From: Pterobdella sp. o SKG-2022 | Taxonomy: Eukaryota > Annelida > Clitellata > Hirudinida > Piscicolidae | Assembly: GCA_964035795.1 (NCBI GenBank) | Contig: OZ038324.1 | Coordinates: forward strand, 6,913,206-6,977,205 | DNA length: 64,000 bases | Direction of reading: 5' to 3' | Part shown: one piece after another, positions 19,591 through 32,070 of the stretch | How the letters are laid out: every line of letters begins with the position of its first letter | Position numbering within the stretch: position 1 is the stretch's first letter | The notes under the pieces: model-generated | The model's database searches: none | Told to the model about the DNA's origin: nothing | The model's input: only the letters and a program-made list of their open reading frames with translations | Made by a program: the position numbers and the translations under genes

Positions 19591-21884
19591 TCAAACATTG
19601 AACATGTTTCTCATTAAAATATCGAAATCCTCATCTATTTTAATTTTTAAACTAATTCCTTCAAAAAGTTCTTCAAATTGTCTGTAACTGATTTTCAGCT
19701 CTTGGCTTAAGGCTTTTGTTATCTCATTCACTAATTGATGGTCAATCATTTTGCCTTTAGAAAAAATAATATTTTTATTTATATGTCATTCTAATTGGTA
19801 GGTTTACCTGATATGACATTGGGATGATAAGATGCTTTTATGAATTTTTGCATTTCTTTTACTTCCACTGATCCAGGCTTTTTTGGATCAATTTTTCCAA
19901 ATGCCTGAGTTAAAAGGGGTTTTATGCTCAATAATTGCTTTATGCATAGTTTATCGACTACCTTTCTCACTAGCTTTTTCCTGTTTTCCGACATTTCTCC
20001 TATGAGAGCAAGCATAAAATCATGGTAGTTAATAAAGTGAGTGCCTTCTGGATCTAAATAAGCTAGCAGATCATTCAGTTTCTGATATTGTATTATAAAA
20101 TGTTAACATCATACTGTATTAATTTCTATATAACGTACGTTTTGTGATAATTCAAAGTTCATTTTATGGACACTTTTTTGAAGACTTGTTATGTCTAGCT
20201 TGACGTTGTTCTCTTTTCTACAATTTTCCCTAAGCATGTCACCCATCCTTAATATTGTTTTGCAGTCCATTTTGGCAATTTGACCTTTTATTTTCTCTTG
20301 AAAAAATTTTTTAAAAGTTAAAATAATTGGTGATAACTTTAGAACCAAGAGAACCTTGTATCAAATGCAGTAATGATATTATTTGTTTTTCTTCCTCATT
20401 CGTGGGAAGGTGCAGGTGATTCCACTCTTTCGTCTCCATCCATTTGTCTTTCACGTTCTTAAGTCTGTATTTTAAAAATTCAAGATTGTTTGATTTTTTA
20501 AACCCAAATAAATAATGATATTGGGAAAATTCCCAAAGCTTTTCGTTGCGTCTTAAATTTGAAGCAAAAAGATTTAAACTTTTTGAAATTATGCTAGTGA
20601 TTAGTAACTTAGCGTTTGAATTATTTGACATGAAATTTACAAGACGTTTTTCTTCATCGCTTCATCTATCCAGCAAATTGTTATGATGATTTCGTTGCCT
20701 CGAGTGGTCCCATTGGCGTTAGCCATTTTGAAAGTTAACTTCAAATGCTTTTCCTGAGAAAAAAAGTTTCAATAAACATTCGGAAGTAATGAAAGATGTT
20801 GGTCTTACTTGCATGATATCAGTCAAGGCATATTTTTCTCCCTTTCTTGGACCTTCTGGTAATTCATATGTGTCTCTTTTTATCAGAGGCATCACTTTCA
20901 AACTACAATAATATTTCATTATTAAGACATTATCTCCTGAAAATGAAGTCAATAATATTTCTCATAACATATAAGAAAAATTTTCTTTGTGATCAACAGA
21001 AAATGGCCTGACTTATTGGCTAGATGCTTCACTTCGTAAACAGTGATGGTGTTATCGCAAGGAAAGAATGCCCCCCACAATTCACGCAAAGCCGCTTTTC
21101 CTTGACTGCATCAATATTAAAACTTTTTGTAATGTTTTGATGTTCTAAAAAACAAAACCTACTGAGTTAAAATCCTTGCTTCGAATAAAACCATTGTTGA
21201 CAAAATACTCTCGTTCAAGCACGTTTCTGTTTTGACTCTAAAGTTTTCATAATTCGATAATTATCCCATAAGTTCCTGATTTTTTGAACAGTAGTTTTTT
21301 TATAACAGTTTTTTAGAAACTACAAACTTGGTGTCGTGAAGAAACCTATGACCCTTTCCTTTAGACATAAGGTCAGGTTCCAAAGGAAACGAGGTCCGAT
21401 TGGTGTTGGGGTCGCTCATTACGGGTCTGTAAAGATTTTTGTTTTGATTAAAAGCCAAAGTTAAAAATAAACTAATCATACCTCCAAAGTTGATCTGCAA
21501 GTATTTTTTCTCTAACTTTTTGAATCTTATTCTTTTCTTCTAACTCTTCCTTATAATTATTTCTCTAACATTAATCTGATAGTGACGACCAAACTAATTG
21601 AAACCTTGTCTTGTATTTTTTTGGTTTCCAAAGGATTAATCTGTATTTGTATCCAGCCTTCAATCAGCTCCATCAACTCGTCACTAGCCACGTTAGACTG
21701 TTTCGGTTGTTTTATCTTTCCTTCTTTGTGCTTCAATCTTTTCATATCCTTTCAAAATTGATACCACATTTTATAGATGATTTGATGAGTTTTAAACTCG
21801 ACCTAAACACCGATTCGGGCGATTAATGGCTGACTTACATGAATAAATCTAGAAGCAAACCTCAAAGGGATCAGGAGTCCCCAT
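19591..21884 (-). CDS. CAPS2: Calcyphosin-2-like EF-hand protein
   Basis: Calcium-binding protein of the calcyphosine family, common in ciliated tissue. Thirteen exons join in phase to about 464 residues: 21861-21884, 21605-21748, 21482-21549, 21307-21426, 21163-21237, 20998-21105, 20809-20902, 20641-20753, 20355-20464, 20139-20296, 19962-20081, 19808-19904 and 19591-19754. The C-terminal third fits calcyphosine: a helix and loop YLDPEGTHFINYHDFMLAL, then RKAFGKIDPKKPGSVEVKEM, KASYHPNVISGK, and near the end YRQFEELFEGIS then DEDFDILMRN. The EF loops are degenerate: position 1 Asp and position 12 Asp/Glu are kept but inner acids are lost, so calcium binding is doubtful. A middle segment (ALRELWGAFFPCDNTITVYE, then PLIKRDTYELP) resembles a DM10-type fold by spacing, which is inference. 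The first exon is uncertain; a longer frame from 21898 is an alternative. Confidence 0.8.
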
Positions 21885-22553
21885 GCTTCAATGGCCATTG
21901 ATTACATTTAACATAGGTTTTGGTTTATAATAACATTTATTAATGAAAATGAGATTAATAATTATTAAATTTTTGTTAATATTTACTAAAAGTACTACTA
22001 CTACTTTTACTATTACTGTTACGATTATAATGACAATTGAAACCTCATCTCTGTGTCCGATCCTGACACTTCGTTATAACAGATGGATGAAACATCATCA
22101 TCATCATCATCATCTGTTAATCATGTCTTTAAAAGTTAATAAAAAAAGCTAAACTTCGCATGATTAATTGAGTTTTTTTATAAAATTGAATTAACAATTA
22201 TAGTTGAACTTTTTACTTTTGATGTTTAGAGGAGGAATGATATTCAAAGCGTATCTGTTGCTCATTGTTCAGCTATTTTATTCCCGGAGAAACCAAAAAA
22301 GTGAGTTTTCATGAAGATTTTGTTCTAATTTTTGAAAACTTTTCGATAAATGAATTAAAAACAATAAATTCTCTTTTAATTGCGTAAACAATCCAAGCAC
22401 TTAGCAACTTACCTTTTTAAAAATGAATCTGACTCTAAATTTTAAATAGTTTGCGCGTCTTTTTTTTAATAAAAAAAAAACAAATTTATTAATTATTAAA
22501 TAAAAAAACTAAATAATTTTTCAAAATAAAAAAACACTCTAAGATTCATTCAA
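21885..22553. other. Intergenic, CAPS2 upstream / multiplexin 3' side
   Basis: AT-rich with a short (CAT)n tract near 22095-22115 and short ACT-type repeats near 21990-22010. No convincing coding sequence was seen. It would hold the CAPS2 promoter and the collagen 3' UTR. Confidence 0.5.
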
Positions 22554-25500
22554 TCATTTTTTAGCATTAACAACGATTTCAATACACAACAAAGCAAATC
22601 TGTTCCAACAAGAGTATTTCTTGTTCAAAAGCAACTTTCCACTCTTTAAATCAGTACCAACACCCACAGTTGCATTGTTCCCAGAAGACCAATTTTCACA
22701 TGATAATTCTGATGGGTGTCTGATTCCTTCTTCTGTAGAGCCGTGCCAAGCCACTTTGTTTGGCCTGGAGAAGTGACAGAAGTGTTATTGAGGATGAATT
22801 CAAATATTTGAGCCAGATAAGTTATTAACAATAGCCAATCTCTTTGGCAGAATATGTCTATATAATTTACTATTGTTTTTTTGTATATTGATTTCGTGAG
22901 TTTTCGAAAATTTTCAACTAGCAAAAGTATAAACTTCAAATACGCCACATTAGTGAAAAGCCACCTTTATAACTTAGATGAAAACCACTATAATTAGTTC
23001 ATTTAAAACTGAAAATTGACCTCGTTTATATTTTCTTAGAAAAGTCCAACACTCGTATATAATATTGATAATTTCTATGTTACATTTTACAGACAATCTC
23101 ACGGACAGGTACAAGTTGAGTACTTGTACAGTTCATACTTGCGGAAAATCTCCAAAAATACTTTCAACGATCAACAATTTACTAAACCATGTTTTGTATA
23201 ATGTTCAAAAAATAGAATGAAAAAAAACTAAAAGTATCAAACATTAAACAATTCATAAAAAAATATCAAAATTAATAACGATTCTGGAACCCATTTGGTT
23301 GAACATCCTCATAATCAACTCCAAATAAAACCCAAAGAAAACCCAAAAATTTGATTAGTGAGCCTTGTAATAACAAAGCTTTTCAATTGAAATGTTAAAG
23401 CTAATTACATTATAACTATTATTAACAAACCAGTGTAGATCAGTCATGACATCTCTGCCGTCAAAAGTGATGAAGGATGCATCACTCATCAGCACACCTC
23501 CATCTCCCTTCAATAAGTCGTCTATGTCGTTGAAAAGGGTTTCATTCTGTTGGGTTTAGTTGTTTGTTGAGAAAGGATTATAAAAGTTTTACCGTGGGTT
23601 GTTTGCTTCTTGAAAGCGTATGTGTGCTTGAAGATTGATTCAAAGTTAAATTTTCATGCATTGAAAAATTATTTTGGTTTAGTTTCAATTTAAGCAAATA
23701 CGTCATTTTAAATTACTTTAGCGTTCAAGATGGGCATTTTAGCGCCTCTGTGCCGCTGCAGAAGGGACTTCAAGTCTTGTAATGGTGATGTCAGAAACGC
23801 TCTGAAGGTCCTTCTCCAACCAAATTTTTGGCCTTCTTTGTAGCAAACATGGTCGGCTCCTTTTAAACCGTCCATATCACCAGAGAAAGGGTGGTTTGCT
23901 GCAATTAAATGGATGGGAATTTCTTTGGGGAAGATGGGTACGGTGGAGAATGTGGGAGGTGTGGTTACCTAGATGGGGTTTAGTCGAGTGTTAATACACT
24001 ACAAAAAATACTTCCACAATAATACTTTTTAATTCAAATTTTTTAAAAGTTCAAATGAAGGTTTTTAATTTTAGGTGCTAGACACAAACTGGTGTATATT
24101 CAACAACGAAGCTTTTGTAAGCAGAACTTGCATTGTCAATTAATATCAATTTATTCACTAGATTCATCCATAATGAAGGTTCTAGATTCATTTATTATTC
24201 AAGCTACTATAATTCCCACATTTTTAACCTCATCATAAAACTACTATTTCATTGAATATCAAACAAATTCCAATAAAATTCTTAAATAAAAGTAAAACTC
24301 TCACGGGAAGAGGAGGAATCAGGGTATTTTCAATGTATCGGTAGTCATCTAGCTGTTGATATTGTTATATTATAAGCAGGTTAATTTATGTTACCTGATG
24401 ATAATTTTTTGAAAAATCGCGAAGCTTTGTAGCGTAATATATTTCTGAATTCCTTGTGTTTTATCTCACTTTTATACTCGTATGGTAACAATGGTTATAC
24501 CGAACAACACGGTAATAAGTATGTTAGTTTATACCATGGATTAAAATCTATGTTTCAAATAAAAAACAATAAATATCATTGTGGGTTTAAAAACTAAATT
24601 ATATGATATATATAACTAAAAGTATTTTATGAATACACGAAGTTTTTCGGTTTGCTAAAAAATCAGCATCACTCTAGAAAGATCTCTTGCATTAATAAAG
24701 CTATGGGTCACTGTGTTCAGTTATATCAAGTTGTTTTTAGGATAGAACTCTTAAAATAAGCATTCAACATAAAAAGCGGTCCTACAAAAAGTTTTTTAAA
24801 ATTTAATAAACTTTTTAAATGAGGGGTTTTTTTTGTTGAATAATAATAAAAATAATAATGAATAAGTTATGTCTATAATAAAAAAGCAATTTTATCGGTA
24901 TGAAGCATCAAAAACCTTATGCAATACAATAGAACAGAGAGTAAATATGCCATAAAATCAAATAATGGTTTTATTAAGCTCTCTAACGATATACCTTCCA
25001 TATAACTTCTCACCCTAATATACCTATTCACCATGGCTTACAATATTTCAAAGAATATATCATATCTCATAATACTCAAATCATTATACCACGTTTTACA
25101 AGAATTTAACAGTTTAACTAAATTGTCCTATAAAACATACCAATTGCGCTACCGAGCTCCCAATTTTGGCCCGACCGATGGTCAATTCACATTAATATAA
25201 CCATTACATAATATCTCACATTAATTTAAGTATACCATATCTTAAAATAAGGGTAACTACTAGCACCTTCAAACTGGCGTATCCATTGACAGTTCTGATG
25301 AAGAGTTGCTCTCCGCCATGGTGGGTGATGAGGTAGAAAAATGAGCCTGTTTTCGCGTACTTCATCTTCTCTATCATCTCTTCCTTGCTGTTTGATACCA
25401 CTGTGGTATCGGATGTTATCTAGAGGTGTTGGTTTGGTTGGTTCTTGAATAATGAAAACCCTGAACTTTATTGTATTAACAGAGCATTTCCATAGAAGTG

Positions 25501-28500
25501 TGAGCTTTTTTAAAAAACTTACACTACCAAGCCCTGAATAGATTATTTTATTATTTAAGCTTATTTCACGAAAAGATTTGTGCTATTCTAGGAAAAATAT
25601 AATAAAATTAAACAAATTTTTCTCAAGTTTATGAATGCACGAAGCTTTTCTATTTGCTAAAAAATCCTCATTAAGTTGCAAAAACTTCAGACTTTTTGTT
25701 TAAAAGCTCTGTATTGTTAATACCATTTGCTGAGAGATACATAATATTATAGGCTTTTCAATGTGATGTGTTTATTTGAAACCAGTGCTTTTTATTTGGA
25801 AACTAAGAGGCTTCTTAGTCAATTAGGAGTAGCACATTTAAATGATTAAGAGAATTAATTTATTCCAAAAGAAAACCCCATTTATTTTGACAGGTTTTCT
25901 GTTTTTATCTATTTTTTTTTCTTAACAAGTTTATCTGAATTTTCTCATTTACATACTGTATTTAGTAGTGCTATTTTATTTAACGAAAAATTCTCATATC
26001 TCTGACAAAACAAAAATTTTTAAATGTTTCCTTACGGAATCTCCCGATACACACGTGACTTTGACGGTCTCTCCTTTTTCTCCTCTGTTTCCTGGCTCAC
26101 CCTTAGTGGGAAAATTTATTTCATGTTAGATGTTTTAATATATAGTCATAATGTGTACACTGTATTGCTTTGAAATGTTCAATGAAAATTGATTAATGCG
26201 TTCATTTTGAAGCAATAAAAATATTATTATTAGAAAGAGGCCAATCATTACTACCAACAATATAAAACTGCAAAACTACAAACTTTAAGGCCTCTAGCCC
26301 CATCGATTCCTGGTCTACCCTGTGATCCTTCAGGTCCAATAGGGCCCGGAGACCCCGTTTCTCCCTTCATAGCTGCGAATCATACAGTCTTATTATGTTC
26401 TTTTGATTAGATTGTTTATTAGTTTCGAGCTATTTGAAGTTTTCAAAATTTCAGTTTTTATTGAAAGTATAACAAAAAATTTTAACTTTCAAATTTCAAT
26501 TTGAACTGGAAGTTTAAAAAACTTTTTATTGATAGGTTTATAACCTTTGAAAGTGCAATCCTTGTGGTTACACGCCACATTCCCAACAACCTCTCTCTGA
26601 AATAATTTTATAATAATTCAAATATCAGGTCACACCAAGTTGACGTTTTGATTGCACAATTAGGCTACAGCGGGCGCTACTCTATATCCATCAAAGAGAA
26701 AACCAATACAATGAACTCAGCATAACTTCACATATATAAAAACTGGTGGAAACAGCAATTTTAAAGATTATGATCGAAGTTTTTAAAATGATTAATTAAA
26801 CAGATAAGAAAAAGGATAAATTTCTAAAAGCTATTGTGAGTAACAGAAAAAGAAACCAATTAATAAAAAAATTGAGAAATTCCCGTACAAACAAGCGTTT
26901 CAAGTTCTCTTCAGTTACCTACAAAAAACAAATTTAAATCAATCATTTGATGATTTCAAATTTTTGATTTTTATATTGACAGCTTTTTTTCTTGGTTGAT
27001 TTTTTCATACAAACTTTCGTGTCAGTTTAATATTTGGTTATTTTTACAAAATATATTCAATTATTTTTTAAATTATATTTAATTCATAACAAAAGTCGAG
27101 ATTATTTTAACAATTGAATTATCCAAAATTCAATCTCACATCATTTCCTTTTTCTCCCTGTGGAAAGTGATTGATATTTGATATATCTGTTTTTTAAAAA
27201 AATTTGAAATAAAATCATTCTCAAAGCTATATAGGTGTCACAAAGCTCTTGCAAAAGCTTTATGTATACACTTTTTTTGATAATTTGAGTTTGACTAACA
27301 AAAACTTCACGGCATCTTGATAAATTTGACAATAAGTTTTTTATTGGATATTTTGTTCAATACAAAAATTTCAATCACTTTTTCTCCTTTGAATTTTGCT
27401 CCTTTCGCCAGAATAGAGCCAATATGTGCAAAACACTGTAATGATCAAAAATATAACTTTTTTTTTTCGATGAATGTGTGTGAATTTTTAACTTGTGATG
27501 TTTTTTTGAAGAAAAATTCATTATGCATATGTATTTTTTGTGGATTAATATAGTTATATATGTTTTAATAGAGTTGCTATCAATATATTAATATAACATG
27601 TTAGAGATATTAAATTTCGATTTTGAAGAATCATATACTCATAAAAACTAAGAGTTTATGAAATTTATTGTCTAATTATTTATATTACTATATAAAGTAA
27701 TACAATCTTAGCATAATGTGGTGATAAATGAAGTCATCTTTTTACGAACTTTTTCTTCTGTTGTTGCGTTCGTTCTATTTCCTAAATTCAAGAGTATGAA
27801 ACTATGAATAGCTAATTTATAAAAATTATGTTATAATTTTCACAAACCAAAAATGATTATTTTCTTGAAAAGTGCCTAATAAATAATACTTGTTCAATTT
27901 TCAAAGAATCTTTCAGCATATGATATTAAACTTAGGAATAAATAGAAAACTTAATTTTTTCTTATAAGATTTTGAAATTTATTCATGAATATAAAAACTC
28001 AATAAAACCATAGAATGAACCAGGGGGAAAGATACAAAAACCAGGTCGACCAGGGTGTCCCATTTGTCCTTTCAGCCCCGTTTCGCCAGGCCACCCCTAG
28101 TGGGAGATAAAAATAATCAGTTCGATTAATTTTTCATCAATGAGTATTTATCTGTTTTAGATTTTTAGGTTGAAAATTGCGTAAAGATCTATTTCATTAG
28201 ATTTATCAATGGTGATAGTTGTTGGGAGGGTTTATAATGCCTACTATAAGTCCCTGTTCTCCTTTTGGTCCTTTCTCGCCCCGATAAGAAACACAAAAGT
28301 TTCAATATCTAATTACTTGATAATATTTATTTGAAAATTAAATTCAAACTGAAAAAAATTTAGTGTGACTAGAAGCTATAATAGATAAAAACTTTGGCTC
28401 CTTTTTCTCCTGTCCTTCCTTTTTCTCCTTCGTCTCCTTTCTGTCCCTTGGAAAGTTTTATAGACTCGGTTCCTTTCGACGTTATGAATCCTATTTCACC

Positions 28501-31500
28501 TTTAAAATTAGGAAATTTTTATACAAATTTTTCATTATTTGAAACTTTTTTTGAAATATAGAAATTTTTAAATAAATTTTTTTAAATAACGAAGAAACAA
28601 AATGCTCAACCTTTTTCTCCTTTCCTTCCTTTAGTTCCAGAAGGACCTCGGACTGTTGAACTTTCACCCTTTTCGTGGAATTTTATTTATTTCAAAATTT
28701 TTTAAAAAATTAAAATTTTTTTTTTACTTTTTTAATTTTAAACCAAAACGTTCATATAACTACTTTGTACTGATTCAAATTTCATACTTTTCGCCCAGTG
28801 GCTCCGATGTTTCCTTTTCTCCCTTTAAGACCTTGATCACCTCTTGATCCTTTTTCTCCCTTCTCTCCTGAATCTCCCTTTTCTCCTGAATCTCCCTTCT
28901 CTCCTGAATCTCCCTTCTCTCTAGTCCCTCCGTTCAAAAATACCTCTCCTTTTGGACCAACTTCTCCTTTCGGTCCAACCTCTCCCTTCAAACCTTTTTC
29001 TCCTTTATTCCCTTCTGGTCCGCTATTGCCTTCTATTCCTTTTTCTCCTTTCAAACCCGGCATTCCACCCTGTCCCACGTTTCCTTTAGCACCAACCTGC
29101 CCTTTTAAACCTACATCGCCTTTAAGACCTGTGTCTCCTTTCAAGCCTTTGTCTCCTTTTGGACCCATATCTCCTTTTGGACCCATATCTCCTTTTGGAC
29201 CCATATCTCCTTTTGGACCCATATCTCCTTTTGGACCCATATCTCCTTTTGGACCCATATCTCCTTTTGGACCCATATCTCCTTTTGGACCCATATCTCC
29301 TTTTGGACCCATATCTCCTTTTGGCCCTTCTTTGCCTCCTTCTTGTCTTTCTGTCGTTCCACCACTCGGAGGCCAAGTTACTCCTTTCGACGGCTTTGGA
29401 GGCTTGATGTAGGATTAAAAATATTTTACTAATGTCTTTTAACTATTTGGTATACCAAACTATAACTGTTTTTTATGAAAATTAAATTGTGTAGCAATTA
29501 AAACATGAACTGCGGAAGATAAGCAAAATTACGAGTTTAAACCTTGAACATTATAATTACTCTAAAAAATGAAAAATTAGAAATGTTCATTAAAATTGAA
29601 ACCGATCAAATATTCACCACAAAGTCCTTGAGACCTTCCTCGTTCGATGCCATCACCAGCTTTTGAATCGCACCCTGTGTTTAATCAGCTTCAAACATTA
29701 TCTCTTTCATAACATCTTATATAAAATTTATTTTAAACATCTCGTGTTTGGTGTTACATTTAGTTTAAAAAAGTAGATGCTTCTCACATAGAAATCAGGG
29801 TTGAAGTCGTCACTTTTCCCCAAAAGTATGGTACTGTTGTTGGAGAATGTGAATGGTTTTTCGAGGTTTTTCACTTTGACCTTAAACAATTAAATGGATA
29901 TATTTATTTTTTGTAAAATTCAACTTTTATCGGAAAAATTTGTTTCAGACTAATTTAATGTATTTATGCGTTTTAAAATTTTTGTTGAAGATAAAATAAT
30001 ATTGATATTATTATATCGAAAAGCTTTTATAATATAATACTCAATTATCCAAATCATTTAAACTCGCATTCCAAAATTTTTTAGTTAATTTGAATATTTT
30101 GGTTTTTAAAACTTAATAACTGTCTAGTTTTAGTACCCTCATCGCTAATTGCCCATAAGTTTGACCTTCTAATGAAAAATTAGTTTTTCATCGAACTTTA
30201 AAATTGAGAAATTTCTAAAAACGGGAAAATTAACTATTTAGTAGTTTTTTTCATTACTTTTGCTTTGTAACACGCCATAGTTTTTTCAGACTTCCAAATA
30301 TGCAGTGCTATCTTTAAGGCTCAAGCTTGAATAATTTTTAAAAAACCCAAAAACTGGAAATTCAATGAACTTATGTAAAACCTCATTAACTGGAGTGCCT
30401 CCACACCCTAGAGTGATTTTGTCGGGAAAGAAGCCAAACGTCAGGTCGTTCCAGGTGCCATGCTGATGTTGAGCCTGGAACTGGGCTTTTGGGACTGAAC
30501 TGGGTGGCCAACGTTTCACAATCATGTATTTAGAACTAAATAATTATGTATTAGTTAATATTTCCAATTTTGCAATGAGTTTAAGACTTGAATAACCTAT
30601 TGAAATAAAGAGAAAACTGCCCAAAGTCGTTTTCAAACGTTGCATCAATGCCTAGAATGTATGTGGTGTTTCCATTCTCATCGCTGTCAACTACCTTCAA
30701 AACAGAGCCTCCTTTCAAGTCTGAAGGTTTGATCACAATACGCAAGCAAAAGGTGGTTGGAAGCTCTTGTAAGCCAGCTTTGCGAGTCTGTCGAGTATTC
30801 AAAGAACCTTAGTACGCCTCATTTAAACTCTTTATGAAAACTATACTCAAAATTTATTATGAATTTTTAAAAATTTTTTCAATAAAAAACAATATAAGAA
30901 CTTTTTCGGAAATTTCTGCTTCTCTGTGCAGAAGAAAGGCAGGGTACCCATCTTCTCCCAGGGTGTACTGCAGCTTCTCGGGGTTGTCTTGCAGTCGTTT
31001 TGGCTGGTGGGTGTAGGTTAGTATTTTTACCTTTTTCTTTGATTAAAACCTTGTTTAATCTCATAGTCTCTCTGTTATTTTTCATTTTATTTCCATGTAG
31101 AAATAGATTTTTGTCAAGAATTAATAATTTATGTAGGGCTACTGAATAAAATATGAAGTGATTTAGAATTTTTTTGGTTTTTAATTTTAGAATATAAAAA
31201 AAATTATTTTCCATAATGAATATTTGAATTTTTTTTACACCCTCGCTTTAGGACTGATATATAGATAAGATTCAAAAAGTTGCACGTTTTAGTTGCTAGT
31301 TAAGTTGTAGAATGTTAAATTTAAATTTACAAAGTTTTTATCTTCCTAATTGAGTTCAACTCCAATCTCACTTCCAAGAATGATTTCATAAAGAATTCAT
31401 TGTCAAACTATTTCTTCACTTAAAGTATAATTTTTAACGCCACAAAATGCAATTTATGAATTTTAATTACCCTATAGTGGATAAAACGGACTGCAAAACT

Positions 31501-32070
31501 TACATTATACAACAAGCATCATCCTTATCTTTTAATAAATATTACTCATAAATTTCAATATACTTAGAAAAAGCATAACAAACAGTCAAAAGTTTTAGAA
31601 AATTGAATTTCAACATCTCCTCTTTGTTGTCTCCATTCATCACTTCAGGTGTGATGTAGTCGGGGGTTCCAGAATATTCTATGTACTCTCCATACTCCTC
31701 GTCATCATCCCCGTCATATCCTGCGCAGGTTTTGGCGAATTTTTTGAGTTTCAGATGCTTTTTATCGCAAATTTATCGTTTTTATTGTAGTTATGAGTTT
31801 TTTATAATTATTCCTAAAATAATATTTTTTGAAAACTTCAACTTTACCATAAAATATTAATATATTATTATTAATATTATCTTAATTAAAATTATATTTT
31901 ATTGATTTTCTGTAAAATAATGATAGCTATAAAATTCCACACTAGTTTTTCATCGTTGAACTGATTTTATAGTGTTTTCAGTGAAAACTTTCATTGTAAC
32001 CTGAGCCGATAGAATTTGACACTGCCAAAGAAAAAAGTAACGCAAAAAACATCAAACAAATTGCTTTCAT
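22554..32070 (-). CDS. Collagen XV/XVIII-type multiplexin with endostatin domain
   Basis: Secreted basement-membrane collagen. Twenty-three exons give about 910 residues: 32001-32070, 31584-31720, 30902-31003, 30597-30787, 30382-30535, 29788-29880, 29618-29674, 28788-29402, 28611-28668, 28393-28499, 28245-28280, 28042-28096, 27379-27401, 27140-27157, 26889-26918, 26545-26596, 26284-26372, 26036-26101, 25267-25419, 24305-24352, 23717-23968, 23431-23546 and 22554-22764. Order: signal peptide (MKAICLMFFALLFSLAVSNS), acidic segment, thrombospondin-N/LamG-like domain (GEDGYPAFLLHREAEI, TTFCLRIVIKPSDLKG), Gly-X-Y segments with breaks, a trimerisation domain (AKTGSFFYLITHHGGEQLFI), and endostatin (GLKGADHVCYKEGQKFGWRR, TFRAFLTSPLQDL, VAWHGSTEEGIRHPSEL, ending WNRFALLCIEIVVNAKK). 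The four endostatin cysteines are present. The exon at 28245-28280 keeps triplet register but lacks an AG acceptor. Confidence 0.94.
24629..24672 (+). repeat. Intronic duplicate, copy 1
   Basis: Shares GAAT(A/G)CACGAAG and TTTGCTAAAAAATC with 25632-25670. The two sit in different introns of the collagen gene, on either side of the trimerisation exon. Confidence 0.55.
25632..25670 (+). repeat. Intronic duplicate, copy 2
   Basis: Partner of 24629-24672, same orientation, roughly 80 percent alike by eye over 40 bp. Confidence 0.55.
29153..29328 (-). repeat. 18-bp minisatellite coding (MGPKGD)n
   Basis: Nine perfect copies of CTCCTTTTGGACCCATAT and a partial tenth. On the minus strand each codes two collagen triplets (GPK GDM). 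No synonymous difference between units is visible, so the array expanded or was homogenized recently. The repeat leaves several false open frames in other phases. Confidence 0.95.

Noticed and set aside
27752..27786. Possible extra collagen exon (NRTNATTEEK)
   Set aside because: It has an acceptor and a donor but breaks the phase between the exons at 28042-28096 and 27379-27401, so it is left out.
29153..29328. Regular short repeats resembling a CRISPR array
   Set aside because: Units are directly tandem with no spacers and lie in a eukaryotic collagen exon.
29026..29412. Long plus-strand and alternative minus-strand frames (SPFGPI, LLLDPY, RRYGSK, IWVQKE repeats)
   Set aside because: They are other reading frames of the 18-bp collagen minisatellite; the Gly-X-Y frame is supported by flanking exons and homology.
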